From positions 1 through 64,000 of the forward strand of contig JAXGMN010000031.1 in NCBI GenBank assembly GCA_040768665.1: a stretch of 64,000 nucleotides of DNA, in the 5' to 3' direction. Position numbers and translations under genes: made by a program. A model generated the notes under the pieces. It had not been told where the DNA came from. It worked only from the letters and a program-made list of their open reading frames with translations, and ran no database searches. Source of the stretch: JABWBD01 sp040768665 (lineage in GTDB: Bacteria > Planctomycetota > Planctomycetia > Pirellulales > Thermoguttaceae). Every line of letters starts with the position of its first letter. Positions within the stretch are counted from its first letter, which is position 1. Shown here piece by piece: positions 41,041-49,552 of this stretch.

Positions 41041-42800
41041 ACGCTTCTCGATCCCATCCGAACCGTCTGAACTTTGGCTGCCCTCGCTGTATGACGCGGC
41101 TGGAGGCTCGATTGACTCAGGCGGGAATGCGCCGTCGCTGTCCGGTCTGCCACTGGGAGTTCACGATCCCGACCGCCGAACAAGTTGCAGCCCTCGCCCG
41201 GCGGAGCCAGTCGGAATACGCCCTTTCGCGCCCCGGCAATCGGCCGGTCCCGGAGTCGTCGGCCTACCAGACCTACCTTGCCGTGGTCTGCCGGGTTTGC
41301 GGAACGCGGATGTATGCCACACCGGAACAGGTCGGCGACGAGATGGAGTGCCCCGACTGCGGGACGTTCACCAAAGTTGCGCCGCCGGTTGTCGATCCTG
41401 CCGAGTCGTCGCCCCGCCCGGCCCCGGCTGAGGTTGAGGAAGACTATCCGATCTACCAAGGTGAGGCCCAGCCGCCGGCGGATCGCCGCGAGGTCCACCA
41501 GACTTATGTCCCCGTGATCTGCGGTGTTTGCCGCACGAGGATGCTTGCCACGTTGGACCAGGTCGGACAGGAGATGATCTGCCCGGACTGTGGGACTCCT
41601 TCGATCGTCCCTCCGCCGGTTCCGAAGGAATCGAGCGGCCCGGCCGCGTCGGCGGAATCCGGCTCGCCGTACGGCATCGGCGTGTGGAACTGGTGGGAAC
41701 TCGGCGTAAAGGCGCCCGCCGGTTCGAACGAGGTCGTCACCGTCTGTCCACTCTGCCACACGCGTCTGAACGTGTCAGCCGATGCTGCCGATCAATGGCT
41801 TGAGTGCCCGGACTGCGGAACGTCGTTCGATGCCGCGGGCCGGAAGGTGGAGCCCGTGAAGACTGAGCCGAATGAGAGCATGGCGGAAGAGACGGACGAG
41901 GAAGAGTATGGGATCGTCGCGCGCGAGGCCACGGCGGATCTCAGACCGGCCGTCTTTCCCGAATCCGAGTCCGCGGAGCCTCCTGCCGAGGACGAGCCCC
42001 GCACGCTGCGTTCGATTCAAGAAGAAGAGCCGGAACAAGCTCCGCGATGGCCGTTTCTCACCGGGGTGTTCAGCTTTCCGTTCTATTCCAACTCGCTTCT
42101 GTACTGGGTGGCGCTCTCGGTCGGGGCGATGGGCATTGCCGCGCTGGGGCGCGAGGCGTACCAGTTGACGCAAGGCAGCGCGCTGGGGTGGGTCCTTAGT
42201 ATCTTGTTTGGCGTGTTCGGCGGCCTTCTGGCCGTGATATGGGCCATCGGCGCATCGGCGATTGGCCTGGCGATTGTTCAAGATACGTCGGACGGCTACG
42301 ACCGCATCGTCAATTGGCCCGAAGGGACGGTCTTCGAGTGGTTTCCCGAATTCCTCTTTGTCTTGAACAGCGTGTCGCTTTCGCTGATTGCCGGACTGGC
42401 CCTCCGGGCGCTGCTGGGAGCGGACACGCAGCTTACGGGGATGGTCCTGGCGGCCACCGCTTATGTCTTGTTCCCTCTGTTGCTGATCTCGATGCTCGAG
42501 GGAGGAAGCCCCTGGAAGCCGTTTTCCTGGCCGATTTGGCGGACGCTGTTTACGGTCGTCTGGGCTTGGGGGCTGTTCTACGTGGAGACGGCGCTGATCG
42601 GTCTGGCGATCGTCCTTCCGGCGGGACTGCTGGCGGCAACGCACCCGATCGCAGCCGTACCGGGCATCGCGATAATCGTCGCCGCGATGATGATCTATTT
42701 CCGGCTGCTCGGAAGGCTCGTCTGGTACTGTGCCCAGCGGCTGCCCGACAAAGAGGAACCGGAGGACGAAGAATCGACCGCCGAGGAAGATTCGGAGTGA
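41037..42800 (+). CDS. Membrane protein with four zinc-ribbon-like modules
   Basis: 587 residues. The cytoplasmic half holds four C-x-x-C...C-x-x-C ribbons: FGCPRCMTR/CPVCHW, VVCRVCGTRMY/ECPDCGTF, VICGVCRTRMLATL/ICPDCGTP and TVCPLCHTRL/ECPDCGTS. A long acidic linker (about 275-340) leads to five or six hydrophobic segments (about 355-560; for example SLLYWVALSVGAMGIAALG, LFGVFGGLLAVIWAIGASAI, TALIGLAIVLPAGLLAATHP). An acidic tail ends the protein. I know no assigned function; the layout resembles planctomycetal MJ0042/zinc-finger membrane proteins. The start overlaps the phosphohexomutase stop (ATGA). It ends 1 bp before the convergent gene's stop. Confidence 0.7.
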   Translation: MNASRSHPNRLNFGCPRCMTRLEARLTQAGMRRRCPVCHWEFTIPTAEQVAALARRSQSEYALSRPGNRPVPESSAYQTYLAVVCRVCGTRMYATPEQVGDEMECPDCGTFTKVAPPVVDPAESSPRPAPAEVEEDYPIYQGEAQPPADRREVHQTYVPVICGVCRTRMLATLDQVGQEMICPDCGTPSIVPPPVPKESSGPAASAESGSPYGIGVWNWWELGVKAPAGSNEVVTVCPLCHTRLNVSADAADQWLECPDCGTSFDAAGRKVEPVKTEPNESMAEETDEEEYGIVAREATADLRPAVFPESESAEPPAEDEPRTLRSIQEEEPEQAPRWPFLTGVFSFPFYSNSLLYWVALSVGAMGIAALGREAYQLTQGSALGWVLSILFGVFGGLLAVIWAIGASAIGLAIVQDTSDGYDRIVNWPEGTVFEWFPEFLFVLNSVSLSLIAGLALRALLGADTQLTGMVLAATAYVLFPLLLISMLEGGSPWKPFSWPIWRTLFTVVWAWGLFYVETALIGLAIVLPAGLLAATHPIAAVPGIAIIVAAMMIYFRLLGRLVWYCAQRLPDKEEPEDEESTAEEDSE

Positions 42801-42801
42801 C

Positions 42802-43224
42802 CTATTTGGCAGGCTGTTTCACCGGGGGGGCCGGCGCAGTGGGCCCCTCTTCGACGACCTTTGCCTGAGGCGACGCCGGATGGCAACAGCCCGCGGAAGT
42901 CTGCCGGCAAACCGGTGCACAGGTCCGCACGGGACCGCACGATCCGCAGCCGCACCCGAGGAAGTGCATTTTCGGGCCGCAATCGGCGGCTCGAGCCAGC
43001 TTTTCTTCGCAGTAGCCGTCCCAGATATTCGTACAGCAGCGGCTCGGGCACGCACAGCACGCCGGTGCGAGGGCGCCATAAGCGGGCCCGCCGCATGGCT
43101 GGGCGGCGTAAGCCGCGAAAGCTGCATAGTTGGGTATCGGAGGCAGAACGGCTCCCGGGACCTCTTGGCCAACCGCCAAACCGGAAAGGGCCGTTGTTAA
43201 AATCAACGATCGAAACCAGTGCAT
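42802..43224 (-). CDS. Small secreted cysteine-rich protein
   Basis: 140 residues from the ATG at 43224 (AAGGAG upstream; signal peptide SLILTTALSGLAVGQE). The mature part holds about 18 cysteines, in clusters such as CCACPSRCC, CGCGSCGPVRTC and SAGCCHPA, then a proline-rich tail. It is probably an exported disulfide- or metal-binding protein. I do not recognise the family; similar Cys-rich secreted proteins occur in planctomycetes. Convergent with the zinc-ribbon membrane protein. Confidence 0.65.
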   Translation of the reverse strand: MHWFRSLILTTALSGLAVGQEVPGAVLPPIPNYAAFAAYAAQPCGGPAYGALAPACCACPSRCCTNIWDGYCEEKLARAADCGPKMHFLGCGCGSCGPVRTCAPVCRQTSAGCCHPASPQAKVVEEGPTAPAPPVKQPAK

Positions 43225-43613
43225 GGAATTCTCCTTGATTGCCCACACATCGAAAAGGCTGCCCCGGACGCACGCCGGCATCAGGGTTGGCCTTGGTGGG
43301 TGGAAACGTGGTCCACGTGACTCGCGGGTTGGTACCGCGGCGGCCGTTCTCTTAACCTATCTTCGGCCGGCGTGCGTCCAAGCAAAACATGCCCTTCAAA
43401 CGCCCGCAAAGCAAACGCAGACGTTGCATTTTCGCAACTTTTCCCAGCCGGCTCATCCGACCGCGCTGTCGGAAACGATTGCGCGATAAGAAAATACGGC
43501 CTCTCCGTTTGAGGGCCTTACCGTTGCACTCGTTGCGCGCAGCGAACCGGCGCGACGATTGCTGGCTGTACCGGTCGCCGCGGTTGTGTCGACATTAGGG
43601 ACAAAGCCGGTGA
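43225..43613. other. Intergenic stretch
   Basis: About 390 bases upstream of the Cys-rich gene and downstream of leuB. No gene or clear hairpin found. Confidence 0.4.
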
Positions 43614-44684
43614 CTACAGATTCTCCACCACCAGATCGCCGATCTCGCTGGTGGAGTATCCCATCTTGCCGGCCGCCTGACTTTTCATCTTGGTGCCGGT
43701 GACGGTCTGGATGGCTGTCATCACGCGCTGGGCGGCCTTCTCGTAGCCGCTGTGCTCCAGCAGCATGGCTATGGCGCTGATTGTGGCAATGGGGTTGATC
43801 ACGCCCTTGCCGGTGTACTTGGGGGCGCTGCCACCCATCGGCTCAAACATGCTTGGCTTGCCGGGGTCGGGATTGATGTTGCCACCGGCGGCCACACCCA
43901 TACCGCCCTGCAGAATACCAGCCAGATCGGTGATGATGTCGCCGAACATGTTCGTGGTGACGATCACGTCGTAGAACTCAGGGTTCTTGACCATCCACAT
44001 GCAGCAGGCGTCAACGTGGTTGTAATCGGTCTCGATGTCCGGATACTCCCTGGCCACGTCCTGGAAGGTGCGCCACCAGAGGTCGTGTCCGAAGGTGAGC
44101 ACGTTGGTCTTGGCAACCAATGTCAACCGCTTTTTCCTGTTCCGCTTGCGGGTGTAGTCGAAGGCCCAGCGGATGCAGCGCTCGCAGCCCTTGCGGGTAT
44201 AAACGGCGGTCTGTGTGGCAACTTCGTCGGGAGTGCCCTTTTTCAGGAACCCGCCGATGCCGGTGTACATATCCTCGGTATTCTCGCGGACGACCACGAA
44301 ATCGATGTCGTCGGGTCCCTTGTCTTTCAGGGGCGTCTCGACGCCAGGATACAGTTTCACCGGCCGGAGGTTGATGTACTGGTCGAACAAGAAACGAAGA
44401 TTCAGAAGCAAGCCGCGCTCGAGGATTCCCGGGGCGACTTGTGGATGGCCGATGGCGCCCAGCAGTATGGCGTCGAACCGGCTTAACTCCTCGGCCGCAC
44501 CGTCCGGCAGGATCTCGCCCGTTTTCAGATAGCGGTCGCCGCCGTAGTCAAAGTCTTTGAGTTCGACCGCGATTTTCTCAAGTTTGGCCACCGCCTTGAG
44601 TACCTTGGCCCCCTCCGCGGCCACTTCGGGGCCGGTGCCATCGCCGCCGATAACGGCTACCTTCAGTGTACTGTTTGTGTTCAC
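43614..44684 (-). CDS. leuB: 3-isopropylmalate dehydrogenase
   Basis: 356 residues, GTG start at 44684. AVIGGDGTGPEVAAEG (nucleotide-binding start), LLNLRFLFDQYINLRPVKLY with substrate arginines, VVVRENTEDMYTGIGG, the lysine in LVAKTNVLTFG, and the metal aspartates in NMFGDIITDLAGIL. GSAPKYTGKGVINPIATI near the end matches the NAD/NADP-binding region. It catalyses the third step of leucine biosynthesis; some members of this branch use isocitrate or tartrate, so the precise substrate is probable rather than proven. It appears to be monocistronic. Confidence 0.88.
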   Translation of the reverse strand: MNTNSTLKVAVIGGDGTGPEVAAEGAKVLKAVAKLEKIAVELKDFDYGGDRYLKTGEILPDGAAEELSRFDAILLGAIGHPQVAPGILERGLLLNLRFLFDQYINLRPVKLYPGVETPLKDKGPDDIDFVVVRENTEDMYTGIGGFLKKGTPDEVATQTAVYTRKGCERCIRWAFDYTRKRNRKKRLTLVAKTNVLTFGHDLWWRTFQDVAREYPDIETDYNHVDACCMWMVKNPEFYDVIVTTNMFGDIITDLAGILQGGMGVAAGGNINPDPGKPSMFEPMGGSAPKYTGKGVINPIATISAIAMLLEHSGYEKAAQRVMTAIQTVTGTKMKSQAAGKMGYSTSEIGDLVVENL

Positions 44685-44787
44685 GACTTGCTTCCAATCG
44701 CTGTTGGTACCGACAAACCAAACCGGCTATTCTATCAGCCCGAGTGGGGGTTCACAAGTTGCGGGGCGGATGGACGGGAGGTGGGCC

Positions 44788-45360
44788 TCAAAGCGCATGG
44801 GGAACGGCGACCGGTGAGTCCTGTGACCAGATCCCCCGGCCGGCGGACTTTGCCTCGTCCTCGGCTCGCCGGAAACGGGTCTTCATACTCGACGAGTAGC
44901 GGTAGCCGGTCTCGGCCGTAGCCAGTCCCGATCGCACGAGCTCCTCGTTGAGCATCCGATCGCCGACCCAGACGTAGGCCAGAAAACGCCCGTACCGATC
45001 GATCCGCTCCTTGTCGAACTGGAGCCGAACGGTACCGCTTCCGGCCGCAACGAAGTCCGTGGTGAACTGCGACGCTTCCGGCCCGAAGGGCTCGACGGGC
45101 GAATCGGGCTTGACGCTCTCCGGGGCGTCGACCCCGATCAATCGAACCCGCGCACCGCCGGCCAGCAGGAGTGTGTCGCCATCGACGACCCTCTCGACCG
45201 CGCAATTGCCTTCCGGAAGCGACTCGGGCGGAACGGGGTCTTGCCGGTCCTGCCAGACACGAAGCGCAACGAGGGCGAGTATGGCGAGGGCGGCGATGAG
45301 GCCGCGCCGGCGGCGCGAGGAAATTCGCAATCGCGTCGGTGTTGGCGTGGATCGCTCCAT
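44788..45360 (-). CDS. Membrane-anchored or exported staphylococcal-nuclease-like protein
   Basis: 190 residues from the ATG at 45360; a longer frame to 45501 overlaps the upstream small ORF and is less likely. A basic N-terminus and one hydrophobic segment (GLIAALAILALVALRVW) are followed by an SNase domain: VERVVDGDTLLLAGGARVRL, IGVDAPESVKP and RIDRYGRFLAYVW. The catalytic R..E..R set (R in VRLIG, E in APES, R in YGR) is present. It should cut nucleic acids outside the cytoplasm. It starts 11 nt after the truncated isomerase-like ORF and is downstream of the RraA gene, so the three form one transcription unit. Confidence 0.83.
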   Translation of the reverse strand: MERSTPTPTRLRISSRRRRGLIAALAILALVALRVWQDRQDPVPPESLPEGNCAVERVVDGDTLLLAGGARVRLIGVDAPESVKPDSPVEPFGPEASQFTTDFVAAGSGTVRLQFDKERIDRYGRFLAYVWVGDRMLNEELVRSGLATAETGYRYSSSMKTRFRRAEDEAKSAGRGIWSQDSPVAVPHAL

Positions 45361-45371
45361 CGTGGCGGTCT

Positions 45372-45494
45372 TCACCGGGCGCCCCGGCAGTTTTGGCTGG
45401 CCAACAGTCGCGGTTCGCCGTTGGCGACCAGGAAAACCTGCTTCTTCTTGGCTTCGGGCGGTTTGGCAATTGCCGGGATCTGGTAAGCGGCCAT
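45372..45494 (-). pseudogene. 40-codon remnant resembling the N-terminus of a fucose-isomerase-like protein
   Basis: MAAYQIPAIAKPPEAKKKQV continues FLVANGEPRLLASQNCRGAR and stops. The motif V-F-L-V-A-N/S-G-D-x-R-L-S-A-N-x-x-C-W-P is the usual opening of fucose/arabinose isomerase-like proteins; here the match holds until the cysteine and then ends. The start lies 3 nt after the RraA-like stop and the end 11 nt before the nuclease gene. The position and the abrupt end suggest a large internal deletion of a catabolic gene, leaving a short reading frame. A functional microprotein is a less likely alternative. Confidence 0.5.
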
Positions 45495-45497
45495 CGT

Positions 45498-46232
45498 TCA
45501 TTTTGCTTCAGATCGCTTCACCCGGTCCCGAAGCCTGGCGATCGCGGCCATGAGTTCCTCCCGAGCGGCAGAGAGGCCCGCGAGCGTCTTCTCGCCCGGG
45601 CGATGGACGTAGTCGAGAATGATCTTCTCCGCGTCGACATACTCCCGGGCAACGTCGGCCACTTCGGAGGCGATGTCCAAGGGAATGCCGGTTACGCCGT
45701 TGGCGTCGCCGTGCAGGAGATCGCCCTGGTGCACGACCAGCCCCCCGACGCGGACCGGCAACCCTAGGTGGAGCAGGTGGCACCAGGCATGGGCACAAAT
45801 GGTGGTCGCGGTGAACACGGGATAGCCCAAGGCCCTTACCTGGGGCAGGTCGCGGCCGCCGCCGGAGGTGATCAGGCCGACCGAGCCGTACGCCTGGTAA
45901 ACGGAGCACATGATCTCGCCAAACGTTGCCCCGACGGGCGGGTCGTCGATATCCTGGAACACCATGACCGCCGGCCCCGGGAGGTCTTCGAATCGCCGGA
46001 CCTGGTCGTCGATCGTGCCGTACGCATCGCCGGATAGCGGCGGTCCGCCGGAGCGGAAGGCCGCCGTGCTGGCAAAGCCCACCATCGGCGGCATTTCCGG
46101 AAAGTTGGCGCGAATGCGTCCGTCCATGAAGCCGGTGTGGTGAGGCCGAACGTCGAACAGTTCGATCACGTTGCAGATGGTCGGGGTATCGTACTGTGCC
46201 AGCTTGCTGAGCGTCTGGGCGGAAATCGGCAT
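45498..46232 (-). CDS. RraA/HMG-aldolase-like family protein
   Basis: 244 residues. ISAQTLSKLAQYDTPTICNV is the characteristic start of the RraA-like/4-hydroxy-4-methyl-2-oxoglutarate aldolase family; the cavity motifs GEIMCSVYQAYGSVGLITSG, GGRDLPQVRALGYPVFT and VVHQGDLLHGDANGVTGIP (metal-binding D..D) are complete. Members are divalent-metal aldolases or decarboxylases acting on oxo-acids from aromatic or sugar catabolism. Next to a (truncated) sugar-isomerase-like gene a sugar-acid role is more likely than RNase E regulation. Confidence 0.82.
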   Translation of the reverse strand: MPISAQTLSKLAQYDTPTICNVIELFDVRPHHTGFMDGRIRANFPEMPPMVGFASTAAFRSGGPPLSGDAYGTIDDQVRRFEDLPGPAVMVFQDIDDPPVGATFGEIMCSVYQAYGSVGLITSGGGRDLPQVRALGYPVFTATTICAHAWCHLLHLGLPVRVGGLVVHQGDLLHGDANGVTGIPLDIASEVADVAREYVDAEKIILDYVHRPGEKTLAGLSAAREELMAAIARLRDRVKRSEAK

Positions 46233-46433
46233 GGTTGCCTCCGGGTGGCGGATCCGAAGTAGAGATGGCCGGACATTCGTTTCTTCCGGCCAACGTGGAT
46301 TCTAGTCTGCGGTACGGCGATTGGACAACGGGTTCACGGAAAACGAAAGGACGCGTGTTGTACGGGCCTCGCCACACTTGTACACTCGACCTATCAGACC
46401 CGCGCCGCAATACCACGATGGAGAGAGGAAGCG

Positions 46434-48086
46434 ATGGGAACACTCGCCCTGGCAGCCTTATTGGTTTCCGCGCACACGTTCATCTACGATGCGGAAGTGC
46501 TGCCGAACGAGGCCTCGCCGCCGTGGTCGTTTCGGGAGACCGCGAACTGCTCGGTCGCTGTTGAAGACGGGACTCTCCACGTCCGCGACGATGGCACGGC
46601 GCATGGCCAATTGCAGTTCATCAGCTATCCGTGGGAGGCGAGCGCGGGGCTGCCTCACAGCGTCGAAGCGAGGGTCCGCGTGGCGGAATGCTCCGGTCCG
46701 GCGGGAGTCGTCCTGCTGGCGGCGGACGGCGTTCGCGAGATCGGCCTGACCCTGTTTCCCGACCGGATCGAGATCCACCGGCTCGAGGTCCGCGCCGACG
46801 TCAACCTCGCCGACGATTTCCACGCGGTTCGGCTCGAAATGGCCGGCGACGATGCCGCGGTGAAGGTCGATGGCCGGCTGGTGCTTGACCTGGCCGGCAA
46901 GTCGATTTGGGACGCTCACGATGACCGAAACCTTGTCGGCTTCGGCAGCCTGAGCTCTGCGGCCACTGGCGAAGCATGGTGGGACTCGGTAAGCTGGTCG
47001 GTCGAGCAGCCCGAGGTTTCGGTCTACCCGAACGCCGAGCACCATATCGTATTCAAGCAGGACGGTGTTTACGCCTGCTTTCCGAGCCTCTATCAATACG
47101 ACGACGGCACGCTGGTAAGCAGTTTCGGTACGCGGGTGCACCGCAGCCACATCGACCCCACCGGCGGCTCCGCCCGGAGAGTCAGTCGCGACGGGGGCGT
47201 TACCTGGAGCGATGCCGGAGCTGATGTGCCGAGCTATAACCCGGCTGCGGTTCGCGCCGACGGCCATTTGGCACTGGCAAACGCCATCGGCTGGCGCTAC
47301 ACGGACGAACGCGAATCGGAACGGTTGAAGGCGGAGGGACGGACGGTTCGCGACGTTCGACCGGGCACGGTGGCCTACCTGAGCGGCGCCCGCTCGATGG
47401 TCCGCAGTATTGGTGGTCAGGTGATTCGCCCGTGGACCGAAATCGAGGTGCCGCCGGGCGGAGGGATGATGACGTTCCACCAGGCTGCCTACCTCAATCT
47501 TGGCGATGGGGTGCGCCTGGTGGGCATCTACGGCACGGGGCCGACGGGACGCCGCAGCGCGTTCGTGCTTAGGACGGAAGACGACGGGGAAACCTGGATG
47601 TGTCTGCCGATGGCCCCGGGCGACGAGCGGATGAGCTACAACGAGACCGCGTTGGGAGCCAATGCCGACGGCCACGTGATTGCACTGATGCGGACTGCCG
47701 AATCGGTGGACAAGAAACAGGCCGGTAATCTCTACCAGGTAACGTCGACCGACCGCGGCAAGACCTGGTCCAAGCCTGTCAACACCGGCATCTGGGGCTA
47801 TCCCGCTCACCTGCTCCGTTTACCCGACGGACGACTCATGGCGACTTACGGCTACCGCCGGGCGCCGAAGGGAATCCGCGCCTGCCTCAGTCGCGATGGA
47901 GGAAAAAACTGGGACCTCGATCATGAAATCATTCTCCGAGCCGACGGTTTTGGCAGCGGCAGCGATCTCGGGTATCCGATCACCACGCTCTTGTCCAACG
48001 GGGTGCTGGCGACGGTCTACTACTTCAACGGCGTCGACAACATCACGCACATTGCTCTGACCCGATGGAAGCCGCCCGCAAGGTAA
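46434..48086 (+). CDS. Secreted sialidase-like (BNR/Asp-box) protein
   Basis: 550 residues; AGAGGAAG precedes the ATG; short signal peptide LALAALLVSAHTF. The N-terminal half (about 20-200) is a jelly-roll/LamG-like domain. The C-terminal six-bladed propeller has Asp-boxes SRDGGVTW, TEDDGETW, STDRGKTW and SRDGGKNW. Sialidase-superfamily proteins hydrolyse sialosides or other glycans, but the arginine triad of true neuraminidases cannot be confirmed by eye. It is likely exported and part of the glycan-use set. Confidence 0.82.
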   Translation: MGTLALAALLVSAHTFIYDAEVLPNEASPPWSFRETANCSVAVEDGTLHVRDDGTAHGQLQFISYPWEASAGLPHSVEARVRVAECSGPAGVVLLAADGVREIGLTLFPDRIEIHRLEVRADVNLADDFHAVRLEMAGDDAAVKVDGRLVLDLAGKSIWDAHDDRNLVGFGSLSSAATGEAWWDSVSWSVEQPEVSVYPNAEHHIVFKQDGVYACFPSLYQYDDGTLVSSFGTRVHRSHIDPTGGSARRVSRDGGVTWSDAGADVPSYNPAAVRADGHLALANAIGWRYTDERESERLKAEGRTVRDVRPGTVAYLSGARSMVRSIGGQVIRPWTEIEVPPGGGMMTFHQAAYLNLGDGVRLVGIYGTGPTGRRSAFVLRTEDDGETWMCLPMAPGDERMSYNETALGANADGHVIALMRTAESVDKKQAGNLYQVTSTDRGKTWSKPVNTGIWGYPAHLLRLPDGRLMATYGYRRAPKGIRACLSRDGGKNWDLDHEIILRADGFGSGSDLGYPITTLLSNGVLATVYYFNGVDNITHIALTRWKPPAR

Positions 48087-48227
48087 TGGCGGTTTTGCGA
48101 AGCGCCAGCGAGGCCGCACAGCGAGTTCCCCTTGCTTGCGCAGACCCCGTGCGTGCTCCGTCCCCTGCCGTGCCAGGGAATCATTCCCCCGCCATTGCTG
48201 CTGGGTGGCGCGTGAGGTAATTTAGAG

Positions 48228-48324
48228 GCCCTGACAAAACGGGGACAGGCACCTCGCCGGGACGTGTATTCTGCGTGCCTTGCCGCTGTTTTGGCTCGGA
48301 GCCAGTCCCCGTTTTGTTAGGACC
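48228..48324. repeat. REPIN-like palindromic repeat, type C
   Basis: Left arm CCTGACAAAACGGGGACAGG plus CACC; right arm GGAGCCAGTCCCCGTTTTGT plus TAGGACC. The arms are imperfect reverse complements about 50 nt apart. It shares the GGGGACAGG/CCAGTCCCC core with the type A repeats but has different outer ends (ACAAAAC). It lies just upstream of the enolase-superfamily gene. Confidence 0.75.
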
Positions 48325-48370
48325 TTTTATAGAAATTTGCCCGACGGGCTGCCTCGGGAGCATTGCTGCC

Positions 48371-49549
48371 GTGCGGATTGTTGAATTCTGCGTTCACCTG
48401 GTCAAACTGCCTTTGAAGCGAGAGATCAAGCACGCCTCGCATTCGCGACACCATAGCGCGAATCTGTTGGTCCGCTGCCGCCTGGCCGATGGGACGGAAG
48501 GTTGGGGCGAAGGAGTGCCTCGACCGTACGTCACCGGCGAGACTCCTGAAGGGGCCTTGGATCAGATGAAATCGACCCCGCTGATCGCGCAGTTCGATCG
48601 CGACTGCCGGGACTGGGACGATGTGGTTGCGGTCTGCGAACGATTTGAGCCGGCGGTCCACGAGGACGACCCTCGCAAGTGCCGGAGCAATTCGCTTCGC
48701 TGTGCCGTCGAATTGAGCGTGCTGGACGCGTATGGCCGGCTGTTCGGCGAGCCGGTCGCGGCGGTTGCTCGGCGATACGCGCCCGCCGACTTGTTGGATC
48801 CAAAACCGATGGTCCGCTATTCGGGTGCCGTCATGGCCGAAGGCGACGTGGCGGAGCGGATCAGCGCGTTGAAGATGCGGGTCTACGGCTTTCGCGAGTG
48901 CAAAGTGAAGGTGGGGGTTGCGGGCGCCGACGATCGCAAGCGGCTCGCGAGGATACGTCGCTGGATCGGTCCGCGGATGGATCTGCGGATCGACGCGAAC
49001 GAATCCTGGGATGAGGCCGAAGCGGCCGACAGGATTGAACCGCTGCTGCCGTACGGCATTTCCGCCGTGGAACAGCCACTGGCGCACGAACAGTTGGCCG
49101 CGATGCCCGAATTGCGTCGCCGGGTGCCGGTGCCTATGATGCTCGACGAGTCGCTGACGAGCATGGTCGACGCCCAGACCGCCGTTCGGCTGGGGGCATG
49201 CGACCTTTTCAATATCCGGCTCTCGAAATGCGGGGGTTTCCTGGCAAGTCTGCGCCTGGCGGCCTTTGCTCGCGGCGCGGGAATTGGATACCAGTTGGGA
49301 TGCCATCCCGGAGAATCGGCCATCTTGTCGGCCGCCGGCCGTCACTGGGCATGCTCCGTTCGGGACATCCGGTATCTGGAAGGGTCCTACGACCGGCACG
49401 TGCTTCGCGAACTGCTCACCCGGGAAGACATCACATTCGGCTACGGCGGCCGCGCCCCAGCGATTTCCGAGCCGGGATTGGGTGTGACCGTCCGCCCGGA
49501 GGTGCTCGATCCGCTGGTCGCCACGAAGCAAACCTATCGACTCGGTTGA
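48371..49549 (+). CDS. Enolase-superfamily enzyme (mandelate racemase/muconate lactonizing type)
   Basis: 392 residues from the GTG at 48371; the longer frame upstream runs through the repeat and is rejected. Capping domain start VRIVEFCVHLVKLPLKREIK and then RLADGTEGWGEGVPRPYVTG. The barrel carries the K-x-K motif in ECKVKVG, metal ligands D in LRIDANESW, E in AVEQPLAHEQL and D in MMLDESLTS, and the acid/base lysine in NIRLSKCGGF. All are typical of the MLE/dipeptide-epimerase subgroup. The reaction could be epimerisation or cycloisomerisation; the substrate is unknown. The hydrolase gene follows after 3 nt. Confidence 0.88.
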   Translation: MRIVEFCVHLVKLPLKREIKHASHSRHHSANLLVRCRLADGTEGWGEGVPRPYVTGETPEGALDQMKSTPLIAQFDRDCRDWDDVVAVCERFEPAVHEDDPRKCRSNSLRCAVELSVLDAYGRLFGEPVAAVARRYAPADLLDPKPMVRYSGAVMAEGDVAERISALKMRVYGFRECKVKVGVAGADDRKRLARIRRWIGPRMDLRIDANESWDEAEAADRIEPLLPYGISAVEQPLAHEQLAAMPELRRRVPVPMMLDESLTSMVDAQTAVRLGACDLFNIRLSKCGGFLASLRLAAFARGAGIGYQLGCHPGESAILSAAGRHWACSVRDIRYLEGSYDRHVLRELLTREDITFGYGGRAPAISEPGLGVTVRPEVLDPLVATKQTYRLG

Positions 49550-49552
49550 ACT

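Noticed and set aside
48275..48370. Upstream extension of the enolase-superfamily gene
   Set aside because: It reads through the type C repeat; the family-like sequence begins at the GTG at 48371.
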